From: JAGDMJ01 sp963809695
GTDB taxonomy: Bacteria > Bacteroidota > Ignavibacteria > UBA10030 > UBA6906
DNA length: 64,000 nt
Reading direction: 5' to 3'
Assembly (NCBI GenBank): GCA_963809695.1
Contig: CAWEKI010000010.1
Span: forward strand, 62,001-126,000
A model generated the notes under the pieces. It searched no databases. It saw only the letters and a program-made list of their open reading frames with translations, and was not told where the DNA came from. This document shows positions 34,668 to 43,676 of the stretch, in pieces (the stretch's first letter is position 1; each line of letters starts with the position of its first letter). The position numbers and the translations under genes were made by a program.

Positions 34668-35216
34668 ATGAAACGAATAGGAATTTCCCTCTTTGTATGC
34701 ATGATAGTCATACCTCTCGTGGCGCTCGCGCAATACGAGCCGGGGTACAACAAGATGTCCCTTGGCGCGAACTTCGAGGTGTCTGTTCCGGTAGGAGATT
34801 TTAGCGACTACGGCGGTATAGGATATGGCGGAAATGCAAAGTTCCAGTACGGATCCGACACACGCTCTGCCTTCACGGCCACGGCGGGGTATATTGTCTG
34901 GGGAACAAAGGATCTGTCCGGCGGCACGTCTGTTCTTGGCGGGGAGTCAGTTCAGTGGAAGGCCTTCAATATGTTTGTCGGCGGCAAGTACTACCTTGCT
35001 CCGGGTTTCTTTGGAAGCCTAGAAGGAGGTGTCTACTTTCTGAGCAGCACCTACGAAGGTGGTATCGTTGGTGCAACCGGGAGCTCGACCTATTTTATGC
35101 TCCCCATTGGCCTGGGATATCAGAAATCCGGGTTTGAAATCGGGGCCAGGTATTTTCTGCTTCACCCCGACTTCAACTCGTTCTCGTTCACAGTGGGGTA
35201 CAATTTCGCCATCTAA
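34668..35216 (+). CDS. Outer-membrane beta-barrel protein
   Basis: 182 residues from the ATG at 34668 (GGAG ahead; the frame is open much further back but that part overlaps the previous gene). The signal peptide is GISLFVCMIVIPLVALAQ. Eight or so beta strands with alternating aromatic/small residues (KMSLGANFEVSVPVGDFSDY, KAFNMFVGGKYYLAPGFFG, FSFTVGYNFAI at the C-terminus) indicate a small OmpW/PorT-like barrel. Function unknown. Confidence 0.75.
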   Translation: MKRIGISLFVCMIVIPLVALAQYEPGYNKMSLGANFEVSVPVGDFSDYGGIGYGGNAKFQYGSDTRSAFTATAGYIVWGTKDLSGGTSVLGGESVQWKAFNMFVGGKYYLAPGFFGSLEGGVYFLSSTYEGGIVGATGSSTYFMLPIGLGYQKSGFEIGARYFLLHPDFNSFSFTVGYNFAI

Positions 35217-35454
35217 CGCTCTGCCAGCTCCGATGCCTCCGGAGAATGTCCTTGACTTTTCAAGGTCTAGTTGATATTATCGTAGTGCAAGTGGCACCAC
35301 AAGCCACTCCGCTCGATAACCGTTCCTTCGCGTCACAGGAATAGACAAGCGCCCTCCCTAGCGACGTTTCGCATATGTGGGTGTACATGCACAGGAGATG
35401 GGGATTGTCTCAGAGACGTAGGCTGCACCTGATTACTCACATTTGGAGAAAGAA

Positions 35455-36678
35455 ATGATCGATCGGCCGTTCCCAAGCAATAGAGGTCTCTATCGTCTTC
35501 CCTGGACTCTGGCGGACAATGCCATCTCATGGTTGGAGCCAACTTCCTTCTGCAATCTCGCATGCGATGGATGTTACCGCGACAATCTGAAGGATTCTCA
35601 TAAAAGCCTGGATGAAGTCAGGCGGGACCTCGATGTGTTTGAGGCCAGCCGTAATACTGACTGCATTTCTATCGCCGGTGGCGATCCGCTTCTCCATCCG
35701 CAGATCGTGGATATCGTGAGAGACATCAAGAGCCGCGGACTCAAACCGATCCTCAACACAAACGGCCTTGCGCTCACGAAGCCGATGCTTCATGAGCTCA
35801 AAAAGGCTGGCGTGTATGGTTTCACATTCCATGTGGACAGCAAGCAGGGGCGAGCCGGCAAGTGGAGGGGAAAGAATGAAATTGAGCTGCTTGAACTCAG
35901 ATACGAATACGCCCGCATGCTTGCAGATGAGGGTGGCATAGCCTGTTCCTTCAATAGCACCGTGTATGAAGATACTCTTCAGCACGTTCCGGCGATGATC
36001 CATTGGGCCCATGAGCATATCGACATCGTCCACACCATGGTGTTCATATGCTTCCGGCATGTAGTTCCGCAAATGCCGTTCGACTGGTTTGCGGGCGGGA
36101 AGAAGGTGGAATGGCAAACCATTCATTATCACTCGGACTCGCAGCGCAAAATCGATATCCTTTCGAACGACCTCGTGGCGAAAGCACGTGAGCAATTTCC
36201 GGATTTCACCCCCGCGGCGTTCCTGAACGGTACAGAGAAATCTGATGCCTACAAATGGCTGCTGACGGAGCGCGTGGGAACCAAGAAACAGATCTACGGA
36301 TATCTCGGGCCGAAATTCATGGAACTGGTGATGGCTACTCATCACTTCGTGAAGGGTACGTATCTTTCCTACGCATCGCCCGCTACGGCGAAGATGGGAC
36401 GCGCGAGCATGCTGCTGCTCTGGCCCTTTGACAAGAAACTGAGGAAAGCAGCAGCGCGAATGCTGAAAAACCCGTTCAACCTGTTCAAACGGGCTCATCT
36501 TCAAACCATCCTGTTCATCCAGCCGGTGGATTTCATGAAGGATGGAAGGATGAGCATGTGCGACGGCTGCCCGGACATCACTGTGCACAATGGTGAGCTC
36601 GTCTGGTCCTGCAGGCTTGAGGAACTGAAACAGTTTGGGGCGTTCCTTAGGTCGACTGAGAAGATCGACGCCCACTAA
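35455..36678 (+). CDS. Radical SAM protein
   Basis: 407 residues from the ATG at 35455 with GGAG ahead. The [4Fe-4S]-binding motif is TSFCNLACDGCYRDN near residue 33-45 (C-x3-C-x2-C). GGDPLLHPQ follows as the SAM-binding GGE-like motif, and ILNTNGLAL matches the strand-3 region. A C-terminal CDGCPDITVHNGELVWSC segment could hold an auxiliary cluster. Not the same type as the sulfatase maturase at 42278. The substrate is unknown; families with this C-terminal part occur alone in many Bacteroidota genomes. A rho-independent terminator follows at 36717. Confidence 0.82.
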   Translation: MIDRPFPSNRGLYRLPWTLADNAISWLEPTSFCNLACDGCYRDNLKDSHKSLDEVRRDLDVFEASRNTDCISIAGGDPLLHPQIVDIVRDIKSRGLKPILNTNGLALTKPMLHELKKAGVYGFTFHVDSKQGRAGKWRGKNEIELLELRYEYARMLADEGGIACSFNSTVYEDTLQHVPAMIHWAHEHIDIVHTMVFICFRHVVPQMPFDWFAGGKKVEWQTIHYHSDSQRKIDILSNDLVAKAREQFPDFTPAAFLNGTEKSDAYKWLLTERVGTKKQIYGYLGPKFMELVMATHHFVKGTYLSYASPATAKMGRASMLLLWPFDKKLRKAAARMLKNPFNLFKRAHLQTILFIQPVDFMKDGRMSMCDGCPDITVHNGELVWSCRLEELKQFGAFLRSTEKIDAH

Positions 36679-36716
36679 TCTCCCGATCATAAGCCGGCTC
36701 ATGGAGTGATAAGAGG

Positions 36717-36762
36717 AAGCCGCTTCCGGACTCCGTCTGTTCGGCGAGCGGCTTTTCTTTTG
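36717..36762 (+). terminator. Rho-independent terminator after radical SAM gene
   Basis: AAGCCGCT at 36717-36724 pairs with AGCGGCTT at 36747-36754, followed by TTCTTTTG. The 22-nt loop may have weak inner pairing. It lies 38 bp after the stop. Confidence 0.7.
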
Positions 36763-36814
36763 TGTGAGGGACGGTTCGAGTACGCAATATCTGCAGAGGT
36801 GTAGGATTGCTGTC

Positions 36815-37936
36815 ATGAAAAGAATCATCTTCGTGTTGGCATTGCTGACGTTGTGGGGCCTGCAGGCGTTCGGGCAGCTTGCGCCTGACAAGCTCGTCTT
36901 CAAAAGCGATGCGGCCCTGATGGACAGTCTCAAGCGCACGGACTACCCGTACATGTTCCCGCTTTGGGGTGATAAGGTTCAGAAGCTGGGCATCACCATG
37001 CCGCTCCCGGCGGGACTCGGCGTGAATTACCTCTGGCAAGAGTCCGACCTCCTGATCCAGAATATCAGCATTGGCTTCAATAACGGCCCGATGACCGATC
37101 TCTCGAATGTCGTAAGGCTGGACAATGCTAAAGCCACCGCGAGCGGACTGAATATTCGACCGGACCTCTGGATCCTCCCATTTCTGAATGTGTACGGCAT
37201 CCTTGCGGTGGCCAAAACATCCACTGCCATTGATGCGACGGTCTGGCTTCCCGACAGCAGCAATACCTGGAAGCAGGTCACGGCCTTCTCGTCAAAAGCG
37301 AACTTCGATGCAACCACTTTTGGCTTCGGGCTGACTCCCACGTTCGGGCTTGGAGGGGGATGGGTTGCTCTTGACATGAATTTCGCCTGGTCGGATGTCA
37401 GCGCCCTCGACAAACCCGCGTTCTCGTTCGTGTTCGGACCGCGGTTCGGAAAGACGTTCAAGTTCGACGATCCGCAAATGACCCTTGCTGTCTGGGTTGG
37501 GGGATTCAGGCTGGACCTTGGCTCCGAGACGAGTGGCTCGCTCAATCTGTCGGAGGTCCTGCCGCTGGAGGGGCTGCAAGGGAAAGTGGATCAGGGATTC
37601 CAGAAGGTCGACCAGGCGCAACAGCAGGTCGATGCCTGGTGGAACGGCCTTTCGAACGCTCAGCGGCAGAGCCCGGTCAACAAGGCCAAATATGACGCAG
37701 CGAACCGTGCCCTGGCGACAGCCGGATCACTGTTGACCGGCCTGGATGGCGCGCTGAGCAACGCTGAGTCAGCAACTGTGCAATATGGCCTCGAGAAAAG
37801 CCAGTTGAAGAGGTGGAACTTCATCGTCGGAAGCCAGTTCCAGCTGAATGAACACTGGATGGTGAGAGCGGAGTACGGATTCCTTGGTGCCCGCAATCAG
37901 TTCATTGGTGGCCTCCAGTACCGGTTCGGTCTCTAA
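36815..37936 (+). CDS. Outer-membrane protein with internal coiled segment, unknown function
   Basis: 373 residues from the ATG at 36815. Signal peptide KRIIFVLALLTLWGLQAFGQ. Beta-barrel-like strands (FPLWGDKVQKLGITMPLPAG, VWVGGFRLDLGSETSG, WMVRAEYGFLGARNQFIGG) end in YRFGL, typical of outer-membrane insertion. Between about 255 and 335 is a helical, Gln-rich insertion (KVDQGFQKVDQAQQQVDAWW) unlike a barrel strand, which may be a periplasmic or extracellular helical arm. Proteins of this type are usually unannotated. It stands 12 bp before the next barrel gene, suggesting an operon. Confidence 0.68.
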   Translation: MKRIIFVLALLTLWGLQAFGQLAPDKLVFKSDAALMDSLKRTDYPYMFPLWGDKVQKLGITMPLPAGLGVNYLWQESDLLIQNISIGFNNGPMTDLSNVVRLDNAKATASGLNIRPDLWILPFLNVYGILAVAKTSTAIDATVWLPDSSNTWKQVTAFSSKANFDATTFGFGLTPTFGLGGGWVALDMNFAWSDVSALDKPAFSFVFGPRFGKTFKFDDPQMTLAVWVGGFRLDLGSETSGSLNLSEVLPLEGLQGKVDQGFQKVDQAQQQVDAWWNGLSNAQRQSPVNKAKYDAANRALATAGSLLTGLDGALSNAESATVQYGLEKSQLKRWNFIVGSQFQLNEHWMVRAEYGFLGARNQFIGGLQYRFGL

Positions 37937-37948
37937 ACGGGTCCATCC

Positions 37949-38644
37949 ATGAAGAAAGTCCTGGTGGTGCTGGCCATTCTGTTTTCCGTTCACACCGCGA
38001 ACTCGCAGGTGCTCATCGCATTGCTCTTCGGTGACGCGCTAAACACCGGGAAGGTGGAGTTCGGACTCGACGGCGGCTTCAACTGGAGTACCGTCCAGGG
38101 AGTGCAAGGGGCAAAGAACCTCCCAATCTGGAACCTGGGCTTCTATTTTGATATCAAGCTCAACGACCCGGCATGGATGATCCACACCGGCGTGATCGTG
38201 AAGTCGACAATGGGGATGAAGAACGCGCCGCTGTACTCGCTGGGTGACCGGTATCTTGATAGCGTTTTTACCGGCGGAAGTGTGACAACGAAGTTCAATT
38301 ACTTCAATGTTCCCATCATGGCGAAATACAAATTCCCGAACAATTGTTATGTCGAGGGTGGGGCCATGCTGGGCTTGATGTACGGAGCAACGGATGAGTT
38401 CGTAAATTCTGTGCATGACGAGGAGGACCTGTCGTACGATCGCAACGTGCGGAGATCCTACCATCCGCTGGACGCAGGATTAATGATCGGTGCGGGATAT
38501 CGCCTCCTTGGCGGTGATGGGATTAACTTGGGTGTCAGGTACTACTATGGCCTGGTCGATGTGTATATTGACGATTCCGGTCCATCCCAGTACAACCGTG
38601 CGATTTATCTTACCGTGGGCATTCCCATAGGCGCCGGGAAATGA
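37949..38644 (+). CDS. PorT-like outer-membrane beta-barrel protein
   Basis: 231 residues. Signal peptide KKVLVVLAILFSVHTANSQ, then strands VEFGLDGGFNWSTVQGVQG, LPIWNLGFYFDIKLNDPAW, TTKFNYFNVPIMAKYKFPNN and CYVEGGAMLGLMYGATDEF. The YFNVPIMAKYKF segment is characteristic of OMP_b-brl_2 (PF13568) proteins common in Bacteroidota, e.g. PorT. Function unknown; probably cotranscribed with the preceding gene. Confidence 0.75.
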   Translation: MKKVLVVLAILFSVHTANSQVLIALLFGDALNTGKVEFGLDGGFNWSTVQGVQGAKNLPIWNLGFYFDIKLNDPAWMIHTGVIVKSTMGMKNAPLYSLGDRYLDSVFTGGSVTTKFNYFNVPIMAKYKFPNNCYVEGGAMLGLMYGATDEFVNSVHDEEDLSYDRNVRRSYHPLDAGLMIGAGYRLLGGDGINLGVRYYYGLVDVYIDDSGPSQYNRAIYLTVGIPIGAGK

Positions 38645-38706
38645 CGTTACGGATTCATAGGCTTGGGTCTCCAGCCCTCCCTACCCAGCATGCCCGTGAT
38701 GGCCCT

Positions 38707-38758
38707 GTTCCGGCGAAAAGCAAACAAAGGCCACCCCGCCGTCAGGTGGCATCGGAAC
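38707..38758 (+). promoter_or_regulatory. Nested hairpin upstream of sulfatase 1
   Basis: Outer pair GTTCCG (38707-38712) with CGGAAC (38753-38758) encloses an inner pair GCCACC (38730-38735) with GGTGGC (38745-38750). It lies 72-120 bp before the sulfatase 1 ATG and about 60 bp after the previous stop. No T-run follows. It could be a leader RNA structure or a terminator-like element; I do not recognise a known riboswitch. Confidence 0.35.
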
Positions 38759-38829
38759 GAAATTCACAACTCTTTGGAATGTATACGCGACATGAATCTT
38801 ATTGCTAGTTTACTGAAAGGACAACCTGC

Positions 38830-41262
38830 ATGCTATCGAAAACGAGAACGACAATTGATCCGATCCTTGCGATTGGGGCATTGACCGGATGTCTTGCAGG
38901 GTGCGGCAAGACGGCCGACACTCCGGCCGCCGATACTCCTGCGCAGTTCAAGGGCAAAATTGCCCTCGACGTCCGCGAATCGCGTGCGGACTGGGCGCCA
39001 TACACCCCGAAGCGAGCTCCTGATGGTGCGCCGAACATTCTGATCATCCTCTATGATGACACCGGAATCGGTGCCTGGTCTCCGTACGGTGGCAGGATCA
39101 ATATGCCAACCATGCAAAAGCTGGCTGATCAGGGATTGACCTACACACAATGGCACACAGCTGCACTCAGTTCGCCAACCCGCTCCTGCCTTCTGACAGG
39201 CCGGAACCACCATCTCAACGGCATGGCTTCGATCACGGAAGGGGCCAACGGTTTCCCCGGCGCAAGCGGCCAACTCCCGGCGCAATGTGCGACGGTTGCG
39301 CAGATCCTCCAGGACGCCGGTTGGGGTACTTACTGGTTGGGCAAGGACCACAATGTTCCCGAACAGGATGTAGCACCGGGCGGGAGCCGAAAGCAGTGGC
39401 CTCTCCAGCAGGGTTTCGATCGTTTCTACGGCTTCCTTGGCGGTGAGACGAACCAGTGGTATCCTGATCTCGTGGAGGACAATCGGTTCATCGAACAGCC
39501 ATATGGCCCGGAGAAGGGGTACCATCTCTCCAAAGACCTCGCGGACAAGGCGATCCAGATGATGCGCAACCAGAAGGCCAGCAATCCCTCGAAGCCTTGG
39601 TTCATGTGGTATAATCCCGGTGCGAATCATGCTCCCCACCAAGCTCCCAAAGAATACATCGCGAAGTACAAAGGTAAATTCGACGATGGCTATGAGGCAT
39701 ACCGCGAGTGGTTGCTGCCGCGCATGATCGAAAAGGGCATCATGCCGAAGGGAACGCAACTTACCCCGATCAATCCGCTGCCGGATTCGGTTGCAAACCG
39801 GGCAGATATGGTCCGGCCGTGGAATTCGCTCAGCGCCGACGAGAAGAAGTTATTCGCACATATGGCCGAGGTGTACGCCGGATTCTCAGAGTATACTGAC
39901 GCACAGATCGGTCGCATCGTCGATTACCTTCAACAGACCGGGCAACTGGACAACACCATCGTGTTTTACTGCGCGGATAACGGCGCGTCCGGGGAGGGAA
40001 GCCCCAGTGGTTCCGTGAATGAAAACAAATTCTTCAACGGTTACCCCGATGAGTTGTCGGAGAATATGAAGTACATCGACGTGCTCGGTTCACCCGCGAC
40101 GTACAATCACTACCCCACTGGCTGGGCGGTAGCCTTTTCAACACCGTTCCAGATGTTCAAGCGTTACTCCGAGTACTCAGGTGGGACTTGCGACCCACTG
40201 GTAATTTCATGGCCGAAAGGGATCAAAGCCCGTGGGGAGATCCGAAATCAGTACCACCACGCTACGGATATTGTTCCGACGATTCTCGATATTTGCGGTC
40301 TGCAGATGCCGAAAGTATATCGCGGCGTCGAGCAGTACCCGCTTTCCGGCGTTTCAATGCGCTACACATTTGAAGCGGACCCGAATGGCCCGACGCAGAA
40401 GCACCGCCAGTACTATGCCATGCTCGGCACCAGAGGAATCTGGGAGGATGGCTGGAAGGCTGTTGCGCTCCACGCCCCGCTGACCGGCAAGGGACACTTT
40501 GACAAGGACGCGTGGGAATTGTATCACGTGGATGCTGACCGTTCCGAATCCAAAAATCTCGCCAAAGAACATCCTGAGAAACTGGATGCGCTGATCAAGG
40601 CCTGGTTCGAAGAGGCAGACAAGAATCTTGTCCTGCCTCTCGACGATCGATCAGCGGTAGAGGTGCTTGGCGTGGAACGGCCAGCTGCGGAGCCACCTCG
40701 GGAAAGGTACGTGTACTATTCGGGGACTTCGTCCGTTCCGGAAGGCGTGGCGGTTAGCGTGCGGGGTCGGTCCTACAAGATTCTTGCAGACGTGGAAATC
40801 GACGATCCAAATGCCTCCGGCGTCATCTTTGCTCATGGATCACGGTTCGGAGGGCATTCGCTCTTCATCAAGGACCGGAAACTGCACTATGTATATAACT
40901 TCCTCGGCATAAAGCCGGAGCAGCACTTTGTCTCACAAATGCTCAAACCCGGGAAGTACACGCTCGGGATGGAATTCATTCGGGAAAGCGCGGGCGAACA
41001 TGGCGAATCCCTTGGCAAGGCGAAGCTGTATATCAACGATAAGGTCGTCGCCGAAGGTCCGATGAAGACGCAGCCGGGCAAGTTCACGCTCGCCGGTGAT
41101 GGTCTGTGTGTCGGTTTCGACAGCGGCGATGCGGTGAGCCAAGAGTACAACTCGCCCGGTGAATTCAAAGGGGGCACTATCCTCTTTGTTGGGGTGACCG
41201 TCGAGAAGACCCAGTACGTTGATCTTCAAAAAGAGGCGCAGAGAGTCCTTCTGAGTGAATAG
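38830..41262 (+). CDS. Ser-type arylsulfatase lipoprotein 1
   Basis: 810-residue sulfatase (PF00884) that hydrolyses sulfate esters in the periplasm or at the surface. A lipobox LAGC is near residue 25. The sulfatase core starts APNILIILYDDTGIGAWSPY, where the Asp pair binds calcium. The catalytic motif is ALSSPTRSCLLTGRNHH, with Ser114 at the position converted to formylglycine (S-x-P-T-R), so it is a Ser-type enzyme needing a radical maturase. YCADNGASGEG and SWPKGIKARGEIRNQYHH are further core motifs. A C-terminal beta domain (about 620-810; VPEGVAVSVRGRSYKILADV) is shared with the two other sulfatases here. A GAAAGGA site precedes the ATG. The maturase lies 1 kb downstream in the same direction. 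Confidence 0.93.
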   Translation: MLSKTRTTIDPILAIGALTGCLAGCGKTADTPAADTPAQFKGKIALDVRESRADWAPYTPKRAPDGAPNILIILYDDTGIGAWSPYGGRINMPTMQKLADQGLTYTQWHTAALSSPTRSCLLTGRNHHLNGMASITEGANGFPGASGQLPAQCATVAQILQDAGWGTYWLGKDHNVPEQDVAPGGSRKQWPLQQGFDRFYGFLGGETNQWYPDLVEDNRFIEQPYGPEKGYHLSKDLADKAIQMMRNQKASNPSKPWFMWYNPGANHAPHQAPKEYIAKYKGKFDDGYEAYREWLLPRMIEKGIMPKGTQLTPINPLPDSVANRADMVRPWNSLSADEKKLFAHMAEVYAGFSEYTDAQIGRIVDYLQQTGQLDNTIVFYCADNGASGEGSPSGSVNENKFFNGYPDELSENMKYIDVLGSPATYNHYPTGWAVAFSTPFQMFKRYSEYSGGTCDPLVISWPKGIKARGEIRNQYHHATDIVPTILDICGLQMPKVYRGVEQYPLSGVSMRYTFEADPNGPTQKHRQYYAMLGTRGIWEDGWKAVALHAPLTGKGHFDKDAWELYHVDADRSESKNLAKEHPEKLDALIKAWFEEADKNLVLPLDDRSAVEVLGVERPAAEPPRERYVYYSGTSSVPEGVAVSVRGRSYKILADVEIDDPNASGVIFAHGSRFGGHSLFIKDRKLHYVYNFLGIKPEQHFVSQMLKPGKYTLGMEFIRESAGEHGESLGKAKLYINDKVVAEGPMKTQPGKFTLAGDGLCVGFDSGDAVSQEYNSPGEFKGGTILFVGVTVEKTQYVDLQKEAQRVLLSE

Positions 41263-41371
41263 AGGCAAGGCCTGTTCACGGGGGGGAAAAAGATCTGAAA
41301 AGGGGGCCGGATATGAAAATCCCGGGTCTACTACGTACTGACAACACAAGGAGCTGGAGGAAAATACATTG

Positions 41372-42268
41372 ATGAAATTCTCAACTCGTATTACGCTGCG
41401 GCCGTGGTGGATCATGCGCCTGTCGCTATGGTTACTCCTTGTGTCGTGTGCTGTCGAGCAACTGGCGGAGGCCCAGGCTCTGCCGTCGCCAGCCCCTGGC
41501 TTTGCTGCAGATCAGGTTGCCGCCAACCCGGAGCTGGTCCATGCACGGCTGCGCGCGAAGAACCCGGACTACCGGAATCAAGGAGAGTTTGCACTTGATT
41601 CGGCACTGGGTCTCGTCGGGGATTTTAGCAAAGGGGGAGTCGAGGATCTTTCTCCTCTGCAGGGCATTCCGTTCGGCGCCCTCGATCTTAAAGGTCTGCG
41701 GATTTCGAATATTACCGTGTTGAAGGGGATGCCACTGGTGTTCCTCGGTCTGGAAGAAACACAGGTTGGCGACCTGAAGCCGCTCACAGGGATGAAACTC
41801 AAGAGTCTCTTCTTGAGCAATACTGCTGTAGTGGATCTGAAACCCCTCACAGGCTTGCCGTTAAGTGATCTCATGCTCGTTGGGACTGCTGTGAAAGATC
41901 TTCGTCCGCTGGCAAAAAGCCCAATCAAGATGCTCTGGCTCAACGGTACCCCGGTTGAAGACATCTCTTCCCTCGGCAAGTGTCCCCTGGTGAGCCTTAC
42001 GCTCGAGGGAACGCCCGTGTCGGATCTCCGTCCGCTCGCGAAAATGTCCAGCCTGAAACGATTGCATATCGGTGGAACAAAAGTAAAGGATTTGTCACCG
42101 CTCGAAGGTCTCAACCTCACACGTTTGATCTTTTCGCCAAAGAACATCACCGTCGGTCTGCAAACTATCCGGAATATGAAAACATTGACCGAAATCGGGA
42201 CGACATTGGACACGCGGATGCCACCCAGTCAGTTCTGGCAGCTCTACGACCAACAGCGATTGCACTAG
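41372..42268 (+). CDS. Secreted leucine-rich-repeat protein
   Basis: 298 residues from the ATG at 41372 (GGAGG ahead). The signal peptide is LSLWLLLVSCAVEQLAEAQ. About eight leucine-rich repeats of 22-23 residues (for example LKGMPLVFLGLEETQVGDLK, LTGLPLSDLMLVGTAVKDLR, LAKMSSLKRLHIGGTKVKDL) cover about 65-260, with a short tail ending MPPSQFWQLYDQQ. Such repeats usually bind proteins. The gene sits between sulfatase 1 and the sulfatase maturase (10 bp before the maturase), so a role in the sulfatase pathway is plausible but unproven. A similar P-x-x-F-W-x-x-Y-D tail occurs in LRR proteins of Planctomycetes, from memory. Confidence 0.82.
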   Translation: MKFSTRITLRPWWIMRLSLWLLLVSCAVEQLAEAQALPSPAPGFAADQVAANPELVHARLRAKNPDYRNQGEFALDSALGLVGDFSKGGVEDLSPLQGIPFGALDLKGLRISNITVLKGMPLVFLGLEETQVGDLKPLTGMKLKSLFLSNTAVVDLKPLTGLPLSDLMLVGTAVKDLRPLAKSPIKMLWLNGTPVEDISSLGKCPLVSLTLEGTPVSDLRPLAKMSSLKRLHIGGTKVKDLSPLEGLNLTRLIFSPKNITVGLQTIRNMKTLTEIGTTLDTRMPPSQFWQLYDQQRLH

Positions 42269-42277
42269 GAGGAGCAA

Positions 42278-43573
42278 ATGTCCGTGAATGCTGAGCGGCC
42301 AGGGGAGGGCGGTGCAATCCCCCCGGTTCCGCAGGGAATGCATGTGCTGGCGAAGCCCATAGGGCCGGCCTGCAACATAAAGTGCGACTACTGTTTCTAT
42401 CTGGAAAAGCACGCCCTGTTCGAAAAAGGAGAGGACATGCGGATGCCAGACGATGTCCTCAAAGCGTACATTTCCAGCTACGTCAGTTCGCAGCCCACTC
42501 CGGTCGTCGAGTTTGTCTGGCACGGGGGAGAACCGACGCTGCTTGGCATTGAATTCTTCCGGAAGGTCGTGGAATTTCAGAAACCACTCCGGGGCCGGAA
42601 AGAAATCACGAATTCTCTCCAGACGAACGGGACCCGCCTGACTGATGAATGGTGCGAGTTCTTCAAGCAAAACAACTTTTTTGTCGGGTTGAGCCTCGAC
42701 GGCCCCCGGGAGATCCATGACCGCTACAGGAAAGACCATATGGGACAGTCCACGTTCGATGATACAATGCGTGGATTGCACCTTCTTCAGAAGCACGACG
42801 TCGAGTACAATATTCTTGCCTGTGTATCCAGGGAAACTGCATACCACCCGCTCGAGGTCTACAATTTTTTCAAAGACGAGAAGATCAAGTTCATCCAGTT
42901 CACTCCAATCATTGAACGTCTCCCCGACAGCAAGACAAAGGAGCGGGGGCTCTGGCTTGCGCCTCCCGCGAAACTCGACGGCGAAAAGAACGCTCTGGTG
43001 ACTCCCTGGACTGTCGAGCCGAAGAAGTACGGAGAATTTCTGATTGCGATCTATGAAGAGTGGGTGAAAAAGGATGTAGGTGAGATCTTTGTGATGAATT
43101 TCGAGTGGGCACTGAACGCCTGGATCGGAAACCCTTCCCCGGTGTGCATTTTCGCCAGGAATTGTGGCCGGGCCGTGGCAATGGAACATAACGGCGACGT
43201 CTATGCGTGCGACCATTATGTCTATCCGGAATACCGTTTGGGGAATGTTTTGAGAGAGAGCCTGGGGGAGATGGTCAATCGGTCTGTGGAGTCGGGGTTT
43301 GGGCCGCACAAGGAATCGACGCTCCCCAGATATTGCCGGGAGTGTGAAGTTCTGAATGCTTGCTGGGGAGGGTGCCCGAAGCACCGGTTCATCCGGACTC
43401 CTCAAGGCGAACCCGGATTACACTACATGTGTGCCGGGTACAAGAAATTCTTCACACACATCCGGAAATACCTGAACGCCATGACAAAGCTGCTGGAACA
43501 CGACATGCCAGCGTCGCACATCATGCACGCCGTGAACAACCGCATCCTTATCGTGGAAAAAGAACGTGGCTGA
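42278..43573 (+). CDS. Anaerobic sulfatase-maturating radical SAM enzyme (anSME)
   Basis: 431 residues. It oxidises the active-site Ser or Cys of sulfatases to formylglycine without oxygen. The radical SAM cluster is GPACNIKCDYCFYLEK near 31-44 (C-x3-C-x2-C). Then come FVWHGGEPTLLG (SAM binding), SLQTNGTRL and GLSLDGPREIHDRYR (typical anSME strand with the catalytic Asp region). A SPASM domain holds two auxiliary clusters (CGRAVAMEHNGDVYACDHYV, YCRECEVLNACWGGCPKHRF, then a terminal Cys in YMCAGYKK). GGAGGAG precedes the ATG. It follows the LRR gene by 10 bp and precedes sulfatase 2. Three Ser-type sulfatases in the window are its expected clients. Confidence 0.94.
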   Translation: MSVNAERPGEGGAIPPVPQGMHVLAKPIGPACNIKCDYCFYLEKHALFEKGEDMRMPDDVLKAYISSYVSSQPTPVVEFVWHGGEPTLLGIEFFRKVVEFQKPLRGRKEITNSLQTNGTRLTDEWCEFFKQNNFFVGLSLDGPREIHDRYRKDHMGQSTFDDTMRGLHLLQKHDVEYNILACVSRETAYHPLEVYNFFKDEKIKFIQFTPIIERLPDSKTKERGLWLAPPAKLDGEKNALVTPWTVEPKKYGEFLIAIYEEWVKKDVGEIFVMNFEWALNAWIGNPSPVCIFARNCGRAVAMEHNGDVYACDHYVYPEYRLGNVLRESLGEMVNRSVESGFGPHKESTLPRYCRECEVLNACWGGCPKHRFIRTPQGEPGLHYMCAGYKKFFTHIRKYLNAMTKLLEHDMPASHIMHAVNNRILIVEKERG

Positions 43574-43676
43574 ATCCGCAACGGGGTGGAGCAAACTGAA
43601 ACCAGGCACCCTCCGTGCCTTCTCCGGTGCAAAGAATCGGAAAGACATCGAACCCAAACAAACGGCAAGGAGCATT

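Noticed and set aside
38663..38884. 73-codon ORF before sulfatase 1
   Set aside because: It overlaps the sulfatase start, spans the hairpin and has no protein-like features.
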